Shown here in pieces: positions 54,480 to 63,658 of a DNA stretch of 64,000 nt (within the stretch, counting starts at the first letter, position 1; each line of letters starts with the position of its first letter). Made by a program: the position numbers and the translations under genes. The DNA lies in contig OZ244812.1 of assembly GCA_965220205.1 (NCBI GenBank), positions 2,790,001 through 2,854,000 of the forward strand, given 5' to 3'. A model generated the notes under the pieces. That model saw only the letters and a program-made list of their open reading frames with translations, was not told where the DNA came from and did not search any database. Source of the stretch: G965220205 sp965220205 (GTDB lineage Bacteria > Chloroflexota > Dehalococcoidia > Lucifugimonadales > Australimonadaceae).

Positions 54480-55816
54480 AGCCCCAACCCGTCGTAGGCG
54501 ATCTGGCCCCGAGCGATCGTGAGCTTCACCTTGCCGCGGAGCGTTTGGCCGTCCAGAGGCGTGTTCTTGCCCTTCGACGCGAAGCTCGCGGCGTCGACCG
54601 TCCACTCCTCGCCGGGGTCGAACACGACCAGGTCGGCGGGCGTCCCCTCCCGCAGGGTCGCCAGCTCGGAGAAGCGGTCGCCCAGGACTGCGGCGGGACC
54701 GGCTGTGAGCCGGTGCACCAGGGTGCGCAGGTCGAGCTCGCCTGCGTGCACAAGGCCCATCAGCGACCCGAACGCCGTCTCGAGGACGGAGATGCCGACC
54801 GCGGCTTCGTCGAACGGGACCGCCTTGTCGCTGAAGGTGTGGGGCGCGTGGTCGGTCGCGACGGCGTCGATGGCGCCGCTGCTCAGCGCCTCCACCAAGG
54901 CGCCGCGGTCCGCAACCGAGCGCAGCGGCGGGCTCACCTTCGCGCGCGTCTCGTAGGCGGCGGGACTCAACGGCGCGGCCCCCGCCGGGCCTCCGTGGCC
55001 TCCCAACACCCATTCCTCCGTCATAGTGAGGTGGTGCGGCGTGACCTCCGCGGTCACGCGTACGCCGCGCTCCTTGGCCCGGCGGACCTGCTCGGCGCTG
55101 CCGGCGGCGCTGATGTGCGCGATATGCACATGTCCGCCGGTCAACTCGGCGAGCGCGATGTCGCGCGAGACGATCGATTCCTCGGCGGCCGAGGGGTATC
55201 CGGCGAGGCCCAGCCGCGACGACACCCAACCCTCGTGGACGCCGAGCCCGCGGACGATGGAGTAGTCCTCGCAGTGGTCCATGACAGGCAGGCCGAGCTG
55301 GCCCGCGTACAGCAGCGCCATCTGCATCAGGCGCCCCGTGGCGACGGGACTGCCGTCGTCGGTGAATCCGACTACGCCGGCCCGGGCCATCTCCTCCATG
55401 TCGGTGAGTTCGAGCCCCTCGCGGCCGCGGGAGACGGCGCCAAAGGGGAGGACGCGGACCGGCCCCGCCGCGCGCGCTTGGCCCGCGATGAACTCGACGA
55501 CCGTCGCGTTGTCGATGGCTGGGCGGGTGTTGGGCATACAGCAGAGAGTCGTGAAGCCGCCCCGCGCGCCGGCGGCTGTCCCTGTGGCGATGGACTCTTT
55601 GTCCTCGAACCCGGGCTCGCGCAGGTGCGTGTGCAGATCGATGAAGCCGGGCGCGATCACCAGCCCGCCCGCGTCTATCACCGTGGCGCCGTTCGGCGCG
55701 GACACCCGCCCGCGCGAGACGATTCGGCCGTCGCGGATGAGGAGGTCGGCTTCAGCGTCGGACCCGTCTATTGGGTCGACGACGCGGCCGCCCCGAAGCA
55801 GGGCGTCAACGCTCAT
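54476..55816 (-). CDS. pyrC: Dihydroorotase
   Basis: Protein of 446 residues with the class I dihydroorotase pattern: metal-binding DLHTHLREPGFEDKE, TTLCCMPNTRPAIDN, and VATDHAPH with the catalytic Asp. It cyclises carbamoyl-aspartate to dihydroorotate. It overlaps pyrB by 4 bases at its start. Confidence 0.95.
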   Translation of the reverse strand: MSVDALLRGGRVVDPIDGSDAEADLLIRDGRIVSRGRVSAPNGATVIDAGGLVIAPGFIDLHTHLREPGFEDKESIATGTAAGARGGFTTLCCMPNTRPAIDNATVVEFIAGQARAAGPVRVLPFGAVSRGREGLELTDMEEMARAGVVGFTDDGSPVATGRLMQMALLYAGQLGLPVMDHCEDYSIVRGLGVHEGWVSSRLGLAGYPSAAEESIVSRDIALAELTGGHVHIAHISAAGSAEQVRRAKERGVRVTAEVTPHHLTMTEEWVLGGHGGPAGAAPLSPAAYETRAKVSPPLRSVADRGALVEALSSGAIDAVATDHAPHTFSDKAVPFDEAAVGISVLETAFGSLMGLVHAGELDLRTLVHRLTAGPAAVLGDRFSELATLREGTPADLVVFDPGEEWTVDAASFASKGKNTPLDGQTLRGKVKLTIARGQIAYDGLGL

Positions 55817-56835
55817 GGCGTACCGGCTCCGGACGCGCCGGTGAGTAGGCGATAGAGCAGCGCCATGCGTATCGCGACGCCGTTCGTAACCTGCTCCTCG
55901 ATCTGCGCGGCAGGGCTGTGCGCGATGGCGGAGGCAATCTCGACGCCTTCGTTCATCGGTCCGGGGTGCATGACGAGCGCTCCCGGCTTCGCGGCGCGCA
56001 GCCGGGACTCGGTGACCTGCCACCTGCGGGTGTACTCGCGCATGCTGGGGAGCATGCCGCCGGCCTGCCGTTCGGTCTGGACCCGGAGCGCCATGACGAC
56101 GTCCGCGCCTTCGATGGCGCGGTCGAGCTCCGGTTCGACGGTCACGTTCGGGAGGCCGGCGCGCTGCTCGCCGACTGCCGGACGAGCGCGGAGCAGGTCG
56201 AGCGGCATCATCGTGGGAGGCCCGGAGAGCACGACCGACGCGCCCGTCGCGGCAAGTCCGAGGATATCCGAGCGGGCCACTCTGCTGTGAAGGACGTCGC
56301 CGATGATGACGACCTTGGCGCCGTTTAGCGAGCCGAGGCGTCTGCGCATGGTCATGAGGTCCAACAACCCCTGCGTCGGATGGGCGTGGCGTCCGTCGCC
56401 GGCGTTGATGACTCCGGTTGACTTCAACTCTCGCGCCAGCAGGTAGGGGGCGCCCGCGTGCGGGTGGCGCAGGATGATGATGTCGGCGCGCATCGCTTGG
56501 AGCGTGAGGGCTGTGTTGAGCAGCGACTCGCCTTTCTCGGCGCTGCTGCCCGAGCCGGAGATGTTGATGACGTCGGCGCTGAGCATCTTGCCGGCCTGCT
56601 CGAATGAGACGCGGGTGCGGGTGGACGGCTCGAGGAAGATGGTCATGACGACCTTGCCGCGGAGCGTGGGGACCTTCTTGATGTCGCGGTCGAGGACTTC
56701 ACGCATGGCTTCCGCGGAGTCGAGGATGCTGTCGATCTCCGCTTCTGTGAAGTCGTCGAGGTCGAGGACGTGGCGGCGGGCGGCGGTCTGCTGCTCCAGA
56801 GCGAGCGGGGCCGGCGTGGGCGCTCGGGTGGTCAT
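55813..56835 (-). CDS. pyrB: Aspartate carbamoyltransferase catalytic chain
   Basis: Protein of 340 residues, slightly long, with a 25-residue N-terminal extension. The carbamoyl-phosphate site STRTRVSFEQAGKML, the HPTQGLLDL motif and the aspartate-binding region (VMALRVQTER) are intact. It catalyses the first committed step of pyrimidine synthesis. The ATG overlaps the pyrR stop by 4 bases. Confidence 0.95.
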   Translation of the reverse strand: MTTRAPTPAPLALEQQTAARRHVLDLDDFTEAEIDSILDSAEAMREVLDRDIKKVPTLRGKVVMTIFLEPSTRTRVSFEQAGKMLSADVINISGSGSSAEKGESLLNTALTLQAMRADIIILRHPHAGAPYLLARELKSTGVINAGDGRHAHPTQGLLDLMTMRRRLGSLNGAKVVIIGDVLHSRVARSDILGLAATGASVVLSGPPTMMPLDLLRARPAVGEQRAGLPNVTVEPELDRAIEGADVVMALRVQTERQAGGMLPSMREYTRRWQVTESRLRAAKPGALVMHPGPMNEGVEIASAIAHSPAAQIEEQVTNGVAIRMALLYRLLTGASGAGTP

Positions 56836-57383
56836 GTCAGCACCGGTTCCTCGTGCGCGATGAGGACGACTTCTTCGACCTGGTCGAACTCACGGACGCG
56901 CACCTGGATCTCCTCGTTCCCGGTGGTGGGGACGTTCTTGCCGACGTAGTCGGCGCGTATGGGGAGTTCCCGGTGGCCACGGTCGACCATGACGGCGAGC
57001 TGCACCAGTTTGGGGCGGCCCAGGTCCATGAGGGCGTTGAGAGCGGCGCGGACGGTCCTGCCGGTGAAAAGGACGTCGTCGACGATGACGACGACGCGGC
57101 CGTCGACGCTCGCGGGGAGTTGGGTCGGCAGGACGAGGGGCTGCGGCCGGCTGGTGAGGTCGTCGCGGTAGAGGTTGATATCGAGAGCGCCGGCAGGGAC
57201 GTGGACGTGCTCGAACTCGGCGATGCGCTCTGCGAGTCGCTGGGCGAGGGGGACGCCGCGCCGCTGCAGGCCGACGAGCATGATGTCGTCGGCGCCGTGG
57301 TTGCGCTCGACGATCTCGTGGGCCATGCGGCTGAGGACGCGCCGCATGTCGTCGGTGGTCAGGAGCAGACGCTCGCGGGGCAA
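56832..57383 (-). CDS. pyrR: PyrR bifunctional regulator / uracil phosphoribosyltransferase
   Basis: Protein of 183 residues with the PRPP-binding motif VVIVDDVLFTGRTVRAAL and the PyrR opening MRRVLSRMAHEIVERNHG. PyrR binds the nascent pyr mRNA with UMP and causes attenuation. Upstream GTG 57398 lies inside the terminator stem, so I favour TTG 57383, directly after the T-run; no clear ribosome site precedes it, and start choice is the weakest point. Confidence 0.9.
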   Translation of the reverse strand: MPRERLLLTTDDMRRVLSRMAHEIVERNHGADDIMLVGLQRRGVPLAQRLAERIAEFEHVHVPAGALDINLYRDDLTSRPQPLVLPTQLPASVDGRVVVIVDDVLFTGRTVRAALNALMDLGRPKLVQLAVMVDRGHRELPIRADYVGKNVPTTGNEEIQVRVREFDQVEEVVLIAHEEPVLT

Positions 57384-57384
57384 G

Positions 57385-57416
57385 AAAAAACCTCTCACGC
57401 CGAGGCTAAGAGGTTT
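57385..57416 (-). terminator. pyr leader intrinsic terminator (attenuator)
   Basis: On the minus strand AAACCTCT (57416-57409) pairs with AGAGGTTT (57395-57388) across a 13-base loop, followed by TTTTTT (57390-57385, overlapping the stem end): a textbook attenuator placed right before pyrR. Confidence 0.8.
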
Positions 57417-57480
57417 CCGGGTTGCGGCGCGGCGCTCGGGCGGTCAACTCCGCCGTTGCCCCGTGCCACCCCTCACCTTC

Positions 57481-57498
57481 CCAGCCTCACGGGACTGG
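57481..57498 (-). promoter_or_regulatory. PyrR-binding loop in the pyr leader
   Basis: The minus strand reads CCAG-TCCCGTGAGG-CTGG; its 14-base core AGTCCCGTGAGGCT (57496-57483) matches the known PyrR consensus ARUCCNGNGAGGYU at every position, and CCAG/CTGG closes the stem. Found about 65 bases ahead of the terminator stem, the spacing used for the anti-antiterminator. Confidence 0.85.
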
Positions 57499-57988
57499 AC
57501 TTAAAGGATTGCAGGTGTGTTCGGTTGTCTGGCGACAGTATAGGCGGATTGGGATGGACGAGCAAGGGGCCCCAGCTGGGTTTCTTACCGCGCAGCGCAC
57601 GGGCAGGGAGAGGGGCCCGCGCGGCTGCGGATTCCGGAGGAGGGTTGAGAGGTCCGGGGAACGACGAGAAGGAAGCGTGGTGAATGGGATGGTTTGCATT
57701 GGGGCCTTGCCTTTGCGTACGCTGCGCCAGCGCTGCAGGCGATGGCCGCAACGGTCCATGCGTGAAGGGTAGGGCGGCGCCCCGCCCAACTCGTTCGCCC
57801 TTATGAGGTCGGCATGACGGATGGCCGTTGGCGGCGCCAGACCCGGCGATAGGAGATTGGGTTGCAGGAGCGATTTGGTCCAGCTTCGACGGTCGCGGCA
57901 GCAGCGGCGCGGGGCATGCCCGGTCGCGTACGAACTTGGCGCCGCGTTTGCGCGAGACGCCTAGGTCCGGCAATAGAGAGGAGGCGTG
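57499..57988. other. Divergent region between the pyr operon and the 58-kb operon
   Basis: About 490 bases that must contain the pyr promoter (beyond 57560 on the minus strand) and the promoter of the plus-strand operon. I see no gene with family features, and no certain -10/-35 pair. Confidence 0.5.
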
Positions 57989-59050
57989 ATGACTGATCGT
58001 GCGGACGTCCAGGCGGGTGTGGACAACCTAGTGAAGCATTGCGCCGCAGTCGAGCGTGGCGAATCGGTGCTGTTGCTCAACGAACGGGGAAGCTTGGACC
58101 CGGAGTTCGTTGCGCTGCTCGAACAGGCCATCGCCGAGGCCGGCGGGGCGCCCTATTCGCTGTGGGTGGACTCCCTGGCCCGCGCCGGAGAGCTGCCTCC
58201 GCCCGTAGCGGGCGCGGTGCTGGGCGCGGACAAACTGCTGCTGAACTGCAATCTCAACCGCGCCGTGCTGCTCGACCACCTCCGGGCCAACGGCGCGGCC
58301 GGACTGGTGCGCGTCAACAACCGCATCCGTGCTGCGGAGGGGATGACGACGGACCACGCGCGGTTCGACTGGCGCCTCGTGATGGCGCTGGCGCACAGCA
58401 TCGAGGCCCGCACGTCCCAAGCCTCGACGTATCGCGTCACCAGCCCGCGCGGCACCGACGTATCGGGGCGCGTTGCGTCGGCGAGCGAGGTCGCGGACGC
58501 CTTCTTCGTGCAGGACGCGGAGATGAGCCGCGCCGAGCGCGTCTTCCCGGGCGAAGTGTATGCGCCCATCGGCAGCGCGGACGCAAACGGCACGATCGCG
58601 TTCGACCATCCCGGCATGGCGGACCGCGAGCAGTTCCACAATCCGATACTGTTGCAGGTGCGGGACAACGCGTTGCAGAGCGTCGAGTGGCGGGAAGAGC
58701 CCGCGCGCCCGGACCAGAAGGACGACCCCACTGGCAATACCGTCTGGACGAGCGCGCATCTCCAACGCTTGCTGGACGCCAACGAGGAGCGATACGGGCG
58801 CGGTCCCGCCTACGCCGTGGACTCCTTCCACGGCGGGTTCCATCCCAAGGCAGTGAAACGCCCCGGCCAGCAGAGCAACCAGGACGTGATGCATTTCCAC
58901 GTCGGCAGGACGCCAACGCCCCTCTCCGCCTATATTTCCGACCAGACGATAGAGCTGGACGGCCAGTCGTTCTGGGAGCATGGCCGCTCCACCCTGCTGC
59001 AGGAAGAGAGCATCAGAGCGATGGCAAGAGAGTACGGAGAGCAGATATAG
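57989..59050 (+). CDS. M29 aminopeptidase-like / NicX-like metalloprotein
   Basis: Protein of 353 residues. C-terminal metal-ligand region: SFHGGFHPKAV followed by DVMHFHVGR; a VFPGEVYAPIGSADANGTIAFD stretch matches the M29 aminopeptidase family, which also includes the ring-opening 2,5-dihydroxypyridine dioxygenase NicX. The ATG at 57989 follows GAGGAGGCGTG. The peptidase reading is weak, because the operon context (two binding-fold proteins, SDR, cupin) points to catabolism of a small aromatic or acid. It ends directly at the next start (0-base gap). Confidence 0.65.
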   Translation: MTDRADVQAGVDNLVKHCAAVERGESVLLLNERGSLDPEFVALLEQAIAEAGGAPYSLWVDSLARAGELPPPVAGAVLGADKLLLNCNLNRAVLLDHLRANGAAGLVRVNNRIRAAEGMTTDHARFDWRLVMALAHSIEARTSQASTYRVTSPRGTDVSGRVASASEVADAFFVQDAEMSRAERVFPGEVYAPIGSADANGTIAFDHPGMADREQFHNPILLQVRDNALQSVEWREEPARPDQKDDPTGNTVWTSAHLQRLLDANEERYGRGPAYAVDSFHGGFHPKAVKRPGQQSNQDVMHFHVGRTPTPLSAYISDQTIELDGQSFWEHGRSTLLQEESIRAMAREYGEQI

Positions 59051-60019
59051 ATGGCGAACCTTCCTCTCAGCATCGCGCTGGAGCACTACGACAGGCACGT
59101 GCCGTGGGTGGAAGGCGCTGTGCGGCCGAACGGCATCGAGCCCAGGGTGCTGATCGTCGGGCAGGATGGCCCCGGCGGGAGGCGGCATGAGCGCATGCTC
59201 CTGCACCGCGAGTTCGACGTCTGCGAGCTGTCGCTCGGCTCCTATGTCATGGCAAAGGCGCGAGGCGCGGCGCTCACGGCCATCCCCGTCTTCCCACGCC
59301 GCCTGTTCAGCCAGTCGCAGATGTACGTGAACACCGAGTCGGGCATCCGCGGACCGAAAGACATCATCGGCAAGCGGGTCGCCTTGCGCTCCTTCCAGAC
59401 GACGCTTTCCGTGCTCGCCAAGGGCGACCTGGGCAGCGAGTACGGCGTGCCGCTCGACGCTGTTACGTGGGTCACCACCGCCAGCGAGCCCGTCCCGTTC
59501 GACCCCCCGCCCGGCGTTACGGTCGAGCGCATGGACGCGCAGCGCAACCTCGGCGACGCGCTCGTCGAGGGCGAGGTGTCGGCGTACTTCTCGCCGCGTC
59601 CGCCGCTGCCGTACCTCCAAGGCGCGGCTGAGGTCGGGCGGCTGTTCGACGACCCGCGCGCCGAGGAGGCGCGCTACTATCAGCGCAACGGCTTCTACCC
59701 CATCATGCACGTGGTCGCGATGAAGTCGGAGGTGGCTGAGCAGCATCCTTGGGCCGCGGTGAGCCTGCTGGACGGTTTCGAGCAGGCAAAGCGGCAGTGG
59801 GCTCACTATATGGACGACCCCAACTGGAGCAGACTCACGTGGGGGCTCCACTACTTGGAAGAGGAGCGGCGCGTGCTCGGGCCGGACCCGTGGCCGTCAG
59901 GCGTCGCGGCGAACCGGGCCAACCTCGAGCGGTTCATTCGCTACGAGGTCGAGCAGGGACTCATCCCCGGACCGCTCGCCGTTGAGGACCTCTTCTTCGA
60001 GACGACCCTGGAAACCTAA
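59051..60019 (+). CDS. 4,5-dihydroxyphthalate decarboxylase-like protein (binding-protein fold)
   Basis: Protein of 322 residues: SIALEHYDRHVPWVEG, FDVCELSLGSYVMAKARG, AIPVFPRRLFSQSQMYVNTESGIRGPKDIIGKRVAL. This is the family annotated as 4,5-dihydroxyphthalate decarboxylase (Pht5), whose fold is that of periplasmic binding proteins. No signal peptide, so a cytosolic enzyme is likelier than a transporter subunit. It starts immediately after the M29-like gene. Confidence 0.75.
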   Translation: MANLPLSIALEHYDRHVPWVEGAVRPNGIEPRVLIVGQDGPGGRRHERMLLHREFDVCELSLGSYVMAKARGAALTAIPVFPRRLFSQSQMYVNTESGIRGPKDIIGKRVALRSFQTTLSVLAKGDLGSEYGVPLDAVTWVTTASEPVPFDPPPGVTVERMDAQRNLGDALVEGEVSAYFSPRPPLPYLQGAAEVGRLFDDPRAEEARYYQRNGFYPIMHVVAMKSEVAEQHPWAAVSLLDGFEQAKRQWAHYMDDPNWSRLTWGLHYLEEERRVLGPDPWPSGVAANRANLERFIRYEVEQGLIPGPLAVEDLFFETTLET

Positions 60020-60073
60020 GGACCACGCTTGTACGGGCGGGACGATCAACTAGCGGAGCGGGAGGACAACACC

Positions 60074-60817
60074 ATGGGCAGGCTAGACGGAAAGGTGGCG
60101 GTCATCACGGGCGGCGGCAGGAATATCGGGCGCGCCACCTCCAAGCTCTTCTCGTCCGAAGGCGCCAAGATCGCCATCTTCGACCTCGACCAAGACCGCG
60201 CAGCCGGCGTGACCGCTGAGGTTGCCGAGCTAGGCGGCGAGTGTATGTCCGTCATCGGCCAGGTCCAGAAGGTCAACGACGTCCAGGACATGATTTCCAC
60301 GGTCGTCGAGCGCTACGGCCGGATCGACATCCTCGTCAACTGCGCCGCCATCTCGGACCGCTCCCCCATGCTGGAGCTTTCCAACGATGAGTACCAGCGG
60401 ATCGTCGACGTCACCATGAACGGCACCTACTACACCTGCAAGTACGTCGCCGAGCAGATGGTGAAGCAGGGCAGCGGCGGCGCAATCGTCAATTTCTCCT
60501 CCGGCTCCGCCTTCCAGGGCAACACCCGCCGCGTCGCCTACGACATGGCCAAGGGCGCGATCGTTTCCCTCACCATGGACATGGCCGCTCAGCTCGCCCA
60601 GTACGGCATCCGCACCAACTGCATCGCCCCCGGCATCACTGGCTCGCAGGTCGGCGGGCAGATCGCCTTTGAAGACCGGAGCACGAACAACCTCGTCGGC
60701 GGACGCGCCGGATACCCCGAGGAGCAAGCCAGCGTCGCCCTCTTCCTCGCCAGCGACGACTCCCGGCACCTCTATGGCCAGACCCTTCGAAACGACGGCG
60801 GAGGCTCGATCATCTAG
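60074..60817 (+). CDS. Short-chain dehydrogenase/reductase
   Basis: Protein of 247 residues with the NAD(P) motif TGGGRNIG, a D-L-D acidic end to the second strand (IFDLDQD, which favours NAD), the catalytic Ser in NFSSGSA and YDMAKGA (Y-x-x-x-K). An ATG with GGAGGAC upstream. It probably oxidises an alcohol or diol made by a neighbouring enzyme. Confidence 0.9.
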   Translation: MGRLDGKVAVITGGGRNIGRATSKLFSSEGAKIAIFDLDQDRAAGVTAEVAELGGECMSVIGQVQKVNDVQDMISTVVERYGRIDILVNCAAISDRSPMLELSNDEYQRIVDVTMNGTYYTCKYVAEQMVKQGSGGAIVNFSSGSAFQGNTRRVAYDMAKGAIVSLTMDMAAQLAQYGIRTNCIAPGITGSQVGGQIAFEDRSTNNLVGGRAGYPEEQASVALFLASDDSRHLYGQTLRNDGGGSII

Positions 60818-60885
60818 CGAGCAGCACGATTTGCATCGGGGTCAGTTTCTCTCGTCACCCTCGTCACCCTAGACAGGAGACAGCC

Positions 60886-61473
60886 ATGACACAGACCGCA
60901 ACGTATACGGAGCAGCAGTTCATCGCGGACATGCGCGAGACGTTCGCATCGAACCGCGACCCGATGCACCAGGCCCACGCCGTCGCCGGCCTGCTGCGCC
61001 GGGCGTTCGAGAGCGGCTGGCCGGAGAACAGCGAGAAGTTCGGCGACGGCGAGGGCACGTTCGAGGTTTACCGCGACACCGAGTACGGCCACCCCGGCCC
61101 CGGCTTCGTCGTGCTCGCGTACCGCCAGGGCCCACAGGAGCGCAAGCGCCCCGCGCCGCACGACCACGGCGTATGCTGGGTCGTCTATGGGGTGAAGAGC
61201 GGCTCCAACATGCAGACGAGGTACTCCTACAAGCACACCGACGACCGCACACAGATGCCGTCGTTCGAGAAGGTGCAGGAGGTGCTTCAGACCTCGGGAT
61301 GCGTGGACTACTTCCTCCCCAGTGAGATCCACAGCGTGCAGGGCTCCACCACCGAAGAGACCATCTACGCCCGCATCACGAGCATGGACCTGGATAACGT
61401 TCAGGGTCACCGGTACGACGTGGAGAGCGGTCGCAGCGCGGTCTTCTCCTCCGCCACGACGACGGACGCATAG
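60886..61473 (+). CDS. Cupin-like metal-dependent protein (cysteine-dioxygenase-like fold)
   Basis: Protein of 195 residues. APHDHGVCWVVYGVKSG carries the H-x-H type cupin metal site, and LPSEIHSVQGST the second one; the N-terminal helical part (FIADMRETFASNRDP) is of the kind seen in cysteine-dioxygenase-related proteins. Substrate unknown. It is followed after 2 bases by the next operon gene. Confidence 0.65.
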   Translation: MTQTATYTEQQFIADMRETFASNRDPMHQAHAVAGLLRRAFESGWPENSEKFGDGEGTFEVYRDTEYGHPGPGFVVLAYRQGPQERKRPAPHDHGVCWVVYGVKSGSNMQTRYSYKHTDDRTQMPSFEKVQEVLQTSGCVDYFLPSEIHSVQGSTTEETIYARITSMDLDNVQGHRYDVESGRSAVFSSATTTDA

Positions 61474-61475
61474 CC

Positions 61476-62393
61476 ATGGCAGTCTCCGTAGCAGTAGGCA
61501 ACCGCCTCGAAACGCGCCACCTGCTGAGCGGACGCGTCCCCATCGAGGGCATAGACGTCGAGCTCGTCGACGCGGGGCCGGCTCCGGCGCCCATCTTCCC
61601 TGCGATGGTGACGACGCGCCCCTACGACGTGGGAGAGTTGACCGTCGGAAACTTCATCATCGCCAAGGACCAGGGCGTGGGGCTCGTGGGGCTGCCCGTC
61701 TTCCCGAACCTCTTCTTCCCGCTCACCGGCGTCACGGTGAACAAGGGGGCCGGCGTCGCCAAGCCGGAGGAGCTGGCGGGGAAGCGCGTCGGCGTGCCCC
61801 TCGGCTTCGCGTCCAACCCGGCGGTGTGGCTTCGCGCGATCCTGGCGAGCCAGTACGGCGTCGCGGCTGACTCGATCATGTGGGTCGAGGGCGAGAACGA
61901 CTCGCTGCGCGACATCCCCTATCCCAGGCCCGAACGGCTGAAGCGCGAGCAGATGACCGGCCTCGACGAGCGCCTCGCGGCAGGAGATATCGACGCGCTG
62001 GTCGTCGCGGGCGGGAACGCGACGCTCGCCGATACGGTCCAGCTGCTGGTCGCCGACCCTTACCCGCTCTTGGAGAGCTACCACGCCGCGACGGGCGTTT
62101 TCCCCATCAACACGCTGCTCGTGATGCGGGAGGAGTCGCTGGCGGAGCATCCCGCGCTGGCGGGCGCTGTCTGCAAGGCGATGGATGAGGCGACCGCAAT
62201 CTACATGGCGGAGGAGCCGGACGACGCCGTCCATCAGGGCTTGCGCGTCGGCGACCTGCGCCGCCTCGGACTGTTCCCGCGCGGGCAGGGACTTGCCGTG
62301 CATGGCGCCTCAGTGCTCGCGCTCGTGGACTCGCTATACGAGACGGAGCTGATCCGCAAGCGCTGGACGCTGGACGAGTTGTTTGCAGCATAG
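61476..62393 (+). CDS. 4,5-dihydroxyphthalate decarboxylase-like protein (second)
   Basis: Protein of 305 residues, related in fold to the 59-kb protein: VSVAVGNRLETRHLLSGRVPIEGIDVEL, DVGELTVGNFIIAKDQG, LPVFPNLFFPLTGVTVNKG. No signal peptide. Together with the other copy it suggests successive or hetero-oligomeric steps on a carboxylated aromatic. Last gene of the apparent operon. Confidence 0.7.
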   Translation: MAVSVAVGNRLETRHLLSGRVPIEGIDVELVDAGPAPAPIFPAMVTTRPYDVGELTVGNFIIAKDQGVGLVGLPVFPNLFFPLTGVTVNKGAGVAKPEELAGKRVGVPLGFASNPAVWLRAILASQYGVAADSIMWVEGENDSLRDIPYPRPERLKREQMTGLDERLAAGDIDALVVAGGNATLADTVQLLVADPYPLLESYHAATGVFPINTLLVMREESLAEHPALAGAVCKAMDEATAIYMAEEPDDAVHQGLRVGDLRRLGLFPRGQGLAVHGASVLALVDSLYETELIRKRWTLDELFAA

Positions 62394-62814
62394 GCTCGTC
62401 ATAGCGTCCATACTCAGGGGGGAGGACTGTAGGCCTTGCCATTTTCGAGCTTCGTTATGGCGTTGTAAGCGTTCGATAGCGCCAATCCGGCTCGATCATC
62501 TCCTGCCGCAGCCGGGCGCCGTCCCCTGCTTGGAGCAGCCTCAGGTCATCCTTGGGCGCCCGAGGGCCTAGCGCGAGTCTTGGATGACGCCTTCACCGAG
62601 TAGGTGGAGACGGCCCCTGCGAGGCTGGCGAACTCCGGTTCGAGACGCCGGTAAACCCGCCCGATGAGCTCATCCCGGAGCGCCTGGGAAAGTCCAAGTC
62701 GATATTGCGGAGCATGGTCTTCACCATTTCCCGGTGGCGCATTGGAAGCAAATCTGGTCGGAAGCGGCTCGACAACAACGCTGTAGTCGCTCAAAGAGGC
62801 CGCGCGATGGATAG
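62394..62814. other. Region without a clear gene
   Basis: About 420 bases. A minus-strand frame (62546-62794, ending in RARPSGAQG) has no recognised features. It could be remnant sequence. No repeats noticed. Confidence 0.4.
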
Positions 62815-63305
62815 TTGAAGAACTCCATGGTCAGGTTGGGTTCGCTCGAGTTCGGAACGGTCATCTTCTGGATGCTATTCTGGCTCGCCAACGGATTGGC
62901 TAAGCTCATTCCCGGGACCCATGTCGGCGTGAAGTTCGCGGAGAAGGGCGACGTAGACCCCTTCGCAGTCACGCTGGACAAGATGGGCTGGGGCACGGAC
63001 CTCGGCGACTTGCCTTCTACTTCACGGGCGTCGTTGAACTGCTCGTCGGGCTCGTCTTCACATGGGCGCTGATCCAGTTCTTCATGCGCACCGGTCCGGC
63101 AGCACGTCAGCCATGGATCCTGTTGGGGCTCTTCGTCAGCGCCATCATCTTCGCCGTATTCGCCTTGTCGAATGTCGTTACGGCGTCCCGCCCGACGCCG
63201 CTCATCTGGCACATCGCCTACTTCGGCGTCGTTGGCGTGTCGTGGTTGGTGATTGTGAGCCAGAGCATGTGGATGCGCGCAGCCGGCGGCAGCGACGACA
63301 GCTAG
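62815..63305 (+). pseudogene. DoxX-like membrane protein, frameshifted
   Basis: The first frame gives LGSLEFGTVIFWMLFWLANGLAKLIPG and DKMGWGTDLGDL; in another phase the sequence goes on without a break as FYFTGVVELLVGLVFTWALIQFFMRTG, then PWILLGLFVSAIIFAVFALSNVV to the stop at 63305. One base shift near 63015 joins them into about 160 residues with four membrane helices, the DoxX/DoxD layout. Either a decayed gene or an assembly error. Confidence 0.65.
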
Positions 63306-63348
63306 CCATCGCCCGGGAGGGAGTCGAGTCCCTTCCATGCGAAACGGG

Positions 63349-63378
63349 CCCGCCCGATCTCCATCGAGACCGGGCGGG
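63349..63378. terminator. Long hairpin, probable terminator
   Basis: CCCGCCCG-A-TCTC-CATC-GAGA-C-CGGGCGGG: 12 paired bases with a single A/C mismatch and a 4-base loop, about 45 bases after the DoxX-like stop. No T-run. Confidence 0.5.
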
Positions 63379-63658
63379 TCGATGCCTGGGAACGCTCGGC
63401 AACCAACAGTGGGTGAGCTCGGGCTTCGATTGTCGAGAAGGAGCTTCGAGCGGGGGGCGTCGCGCCCTCCGTGAGGAGGCCAGCGGCCACGGAAAGCCCG
63501 TTGGTCTCGGAACAGGGCGGCCTATCCCCCCGTTGTCACCGATCTTCGATATGGGCTGCCCGGCGCCGACGCTTCTCCAGTCGCGCCTGGCTTCCGAACC
63601 GTCACGGCTTGGACATGGCCGCTCTTCATCCGGTCCTAGAACTGCCGCTCCGCCTACA

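Noticed and set aside
62546..62794. Minus-strand 82-codon frame as a transposase remnant
   Set aside because: No DDE motif, terminal repeats or family resemblance found; left as unassigned.
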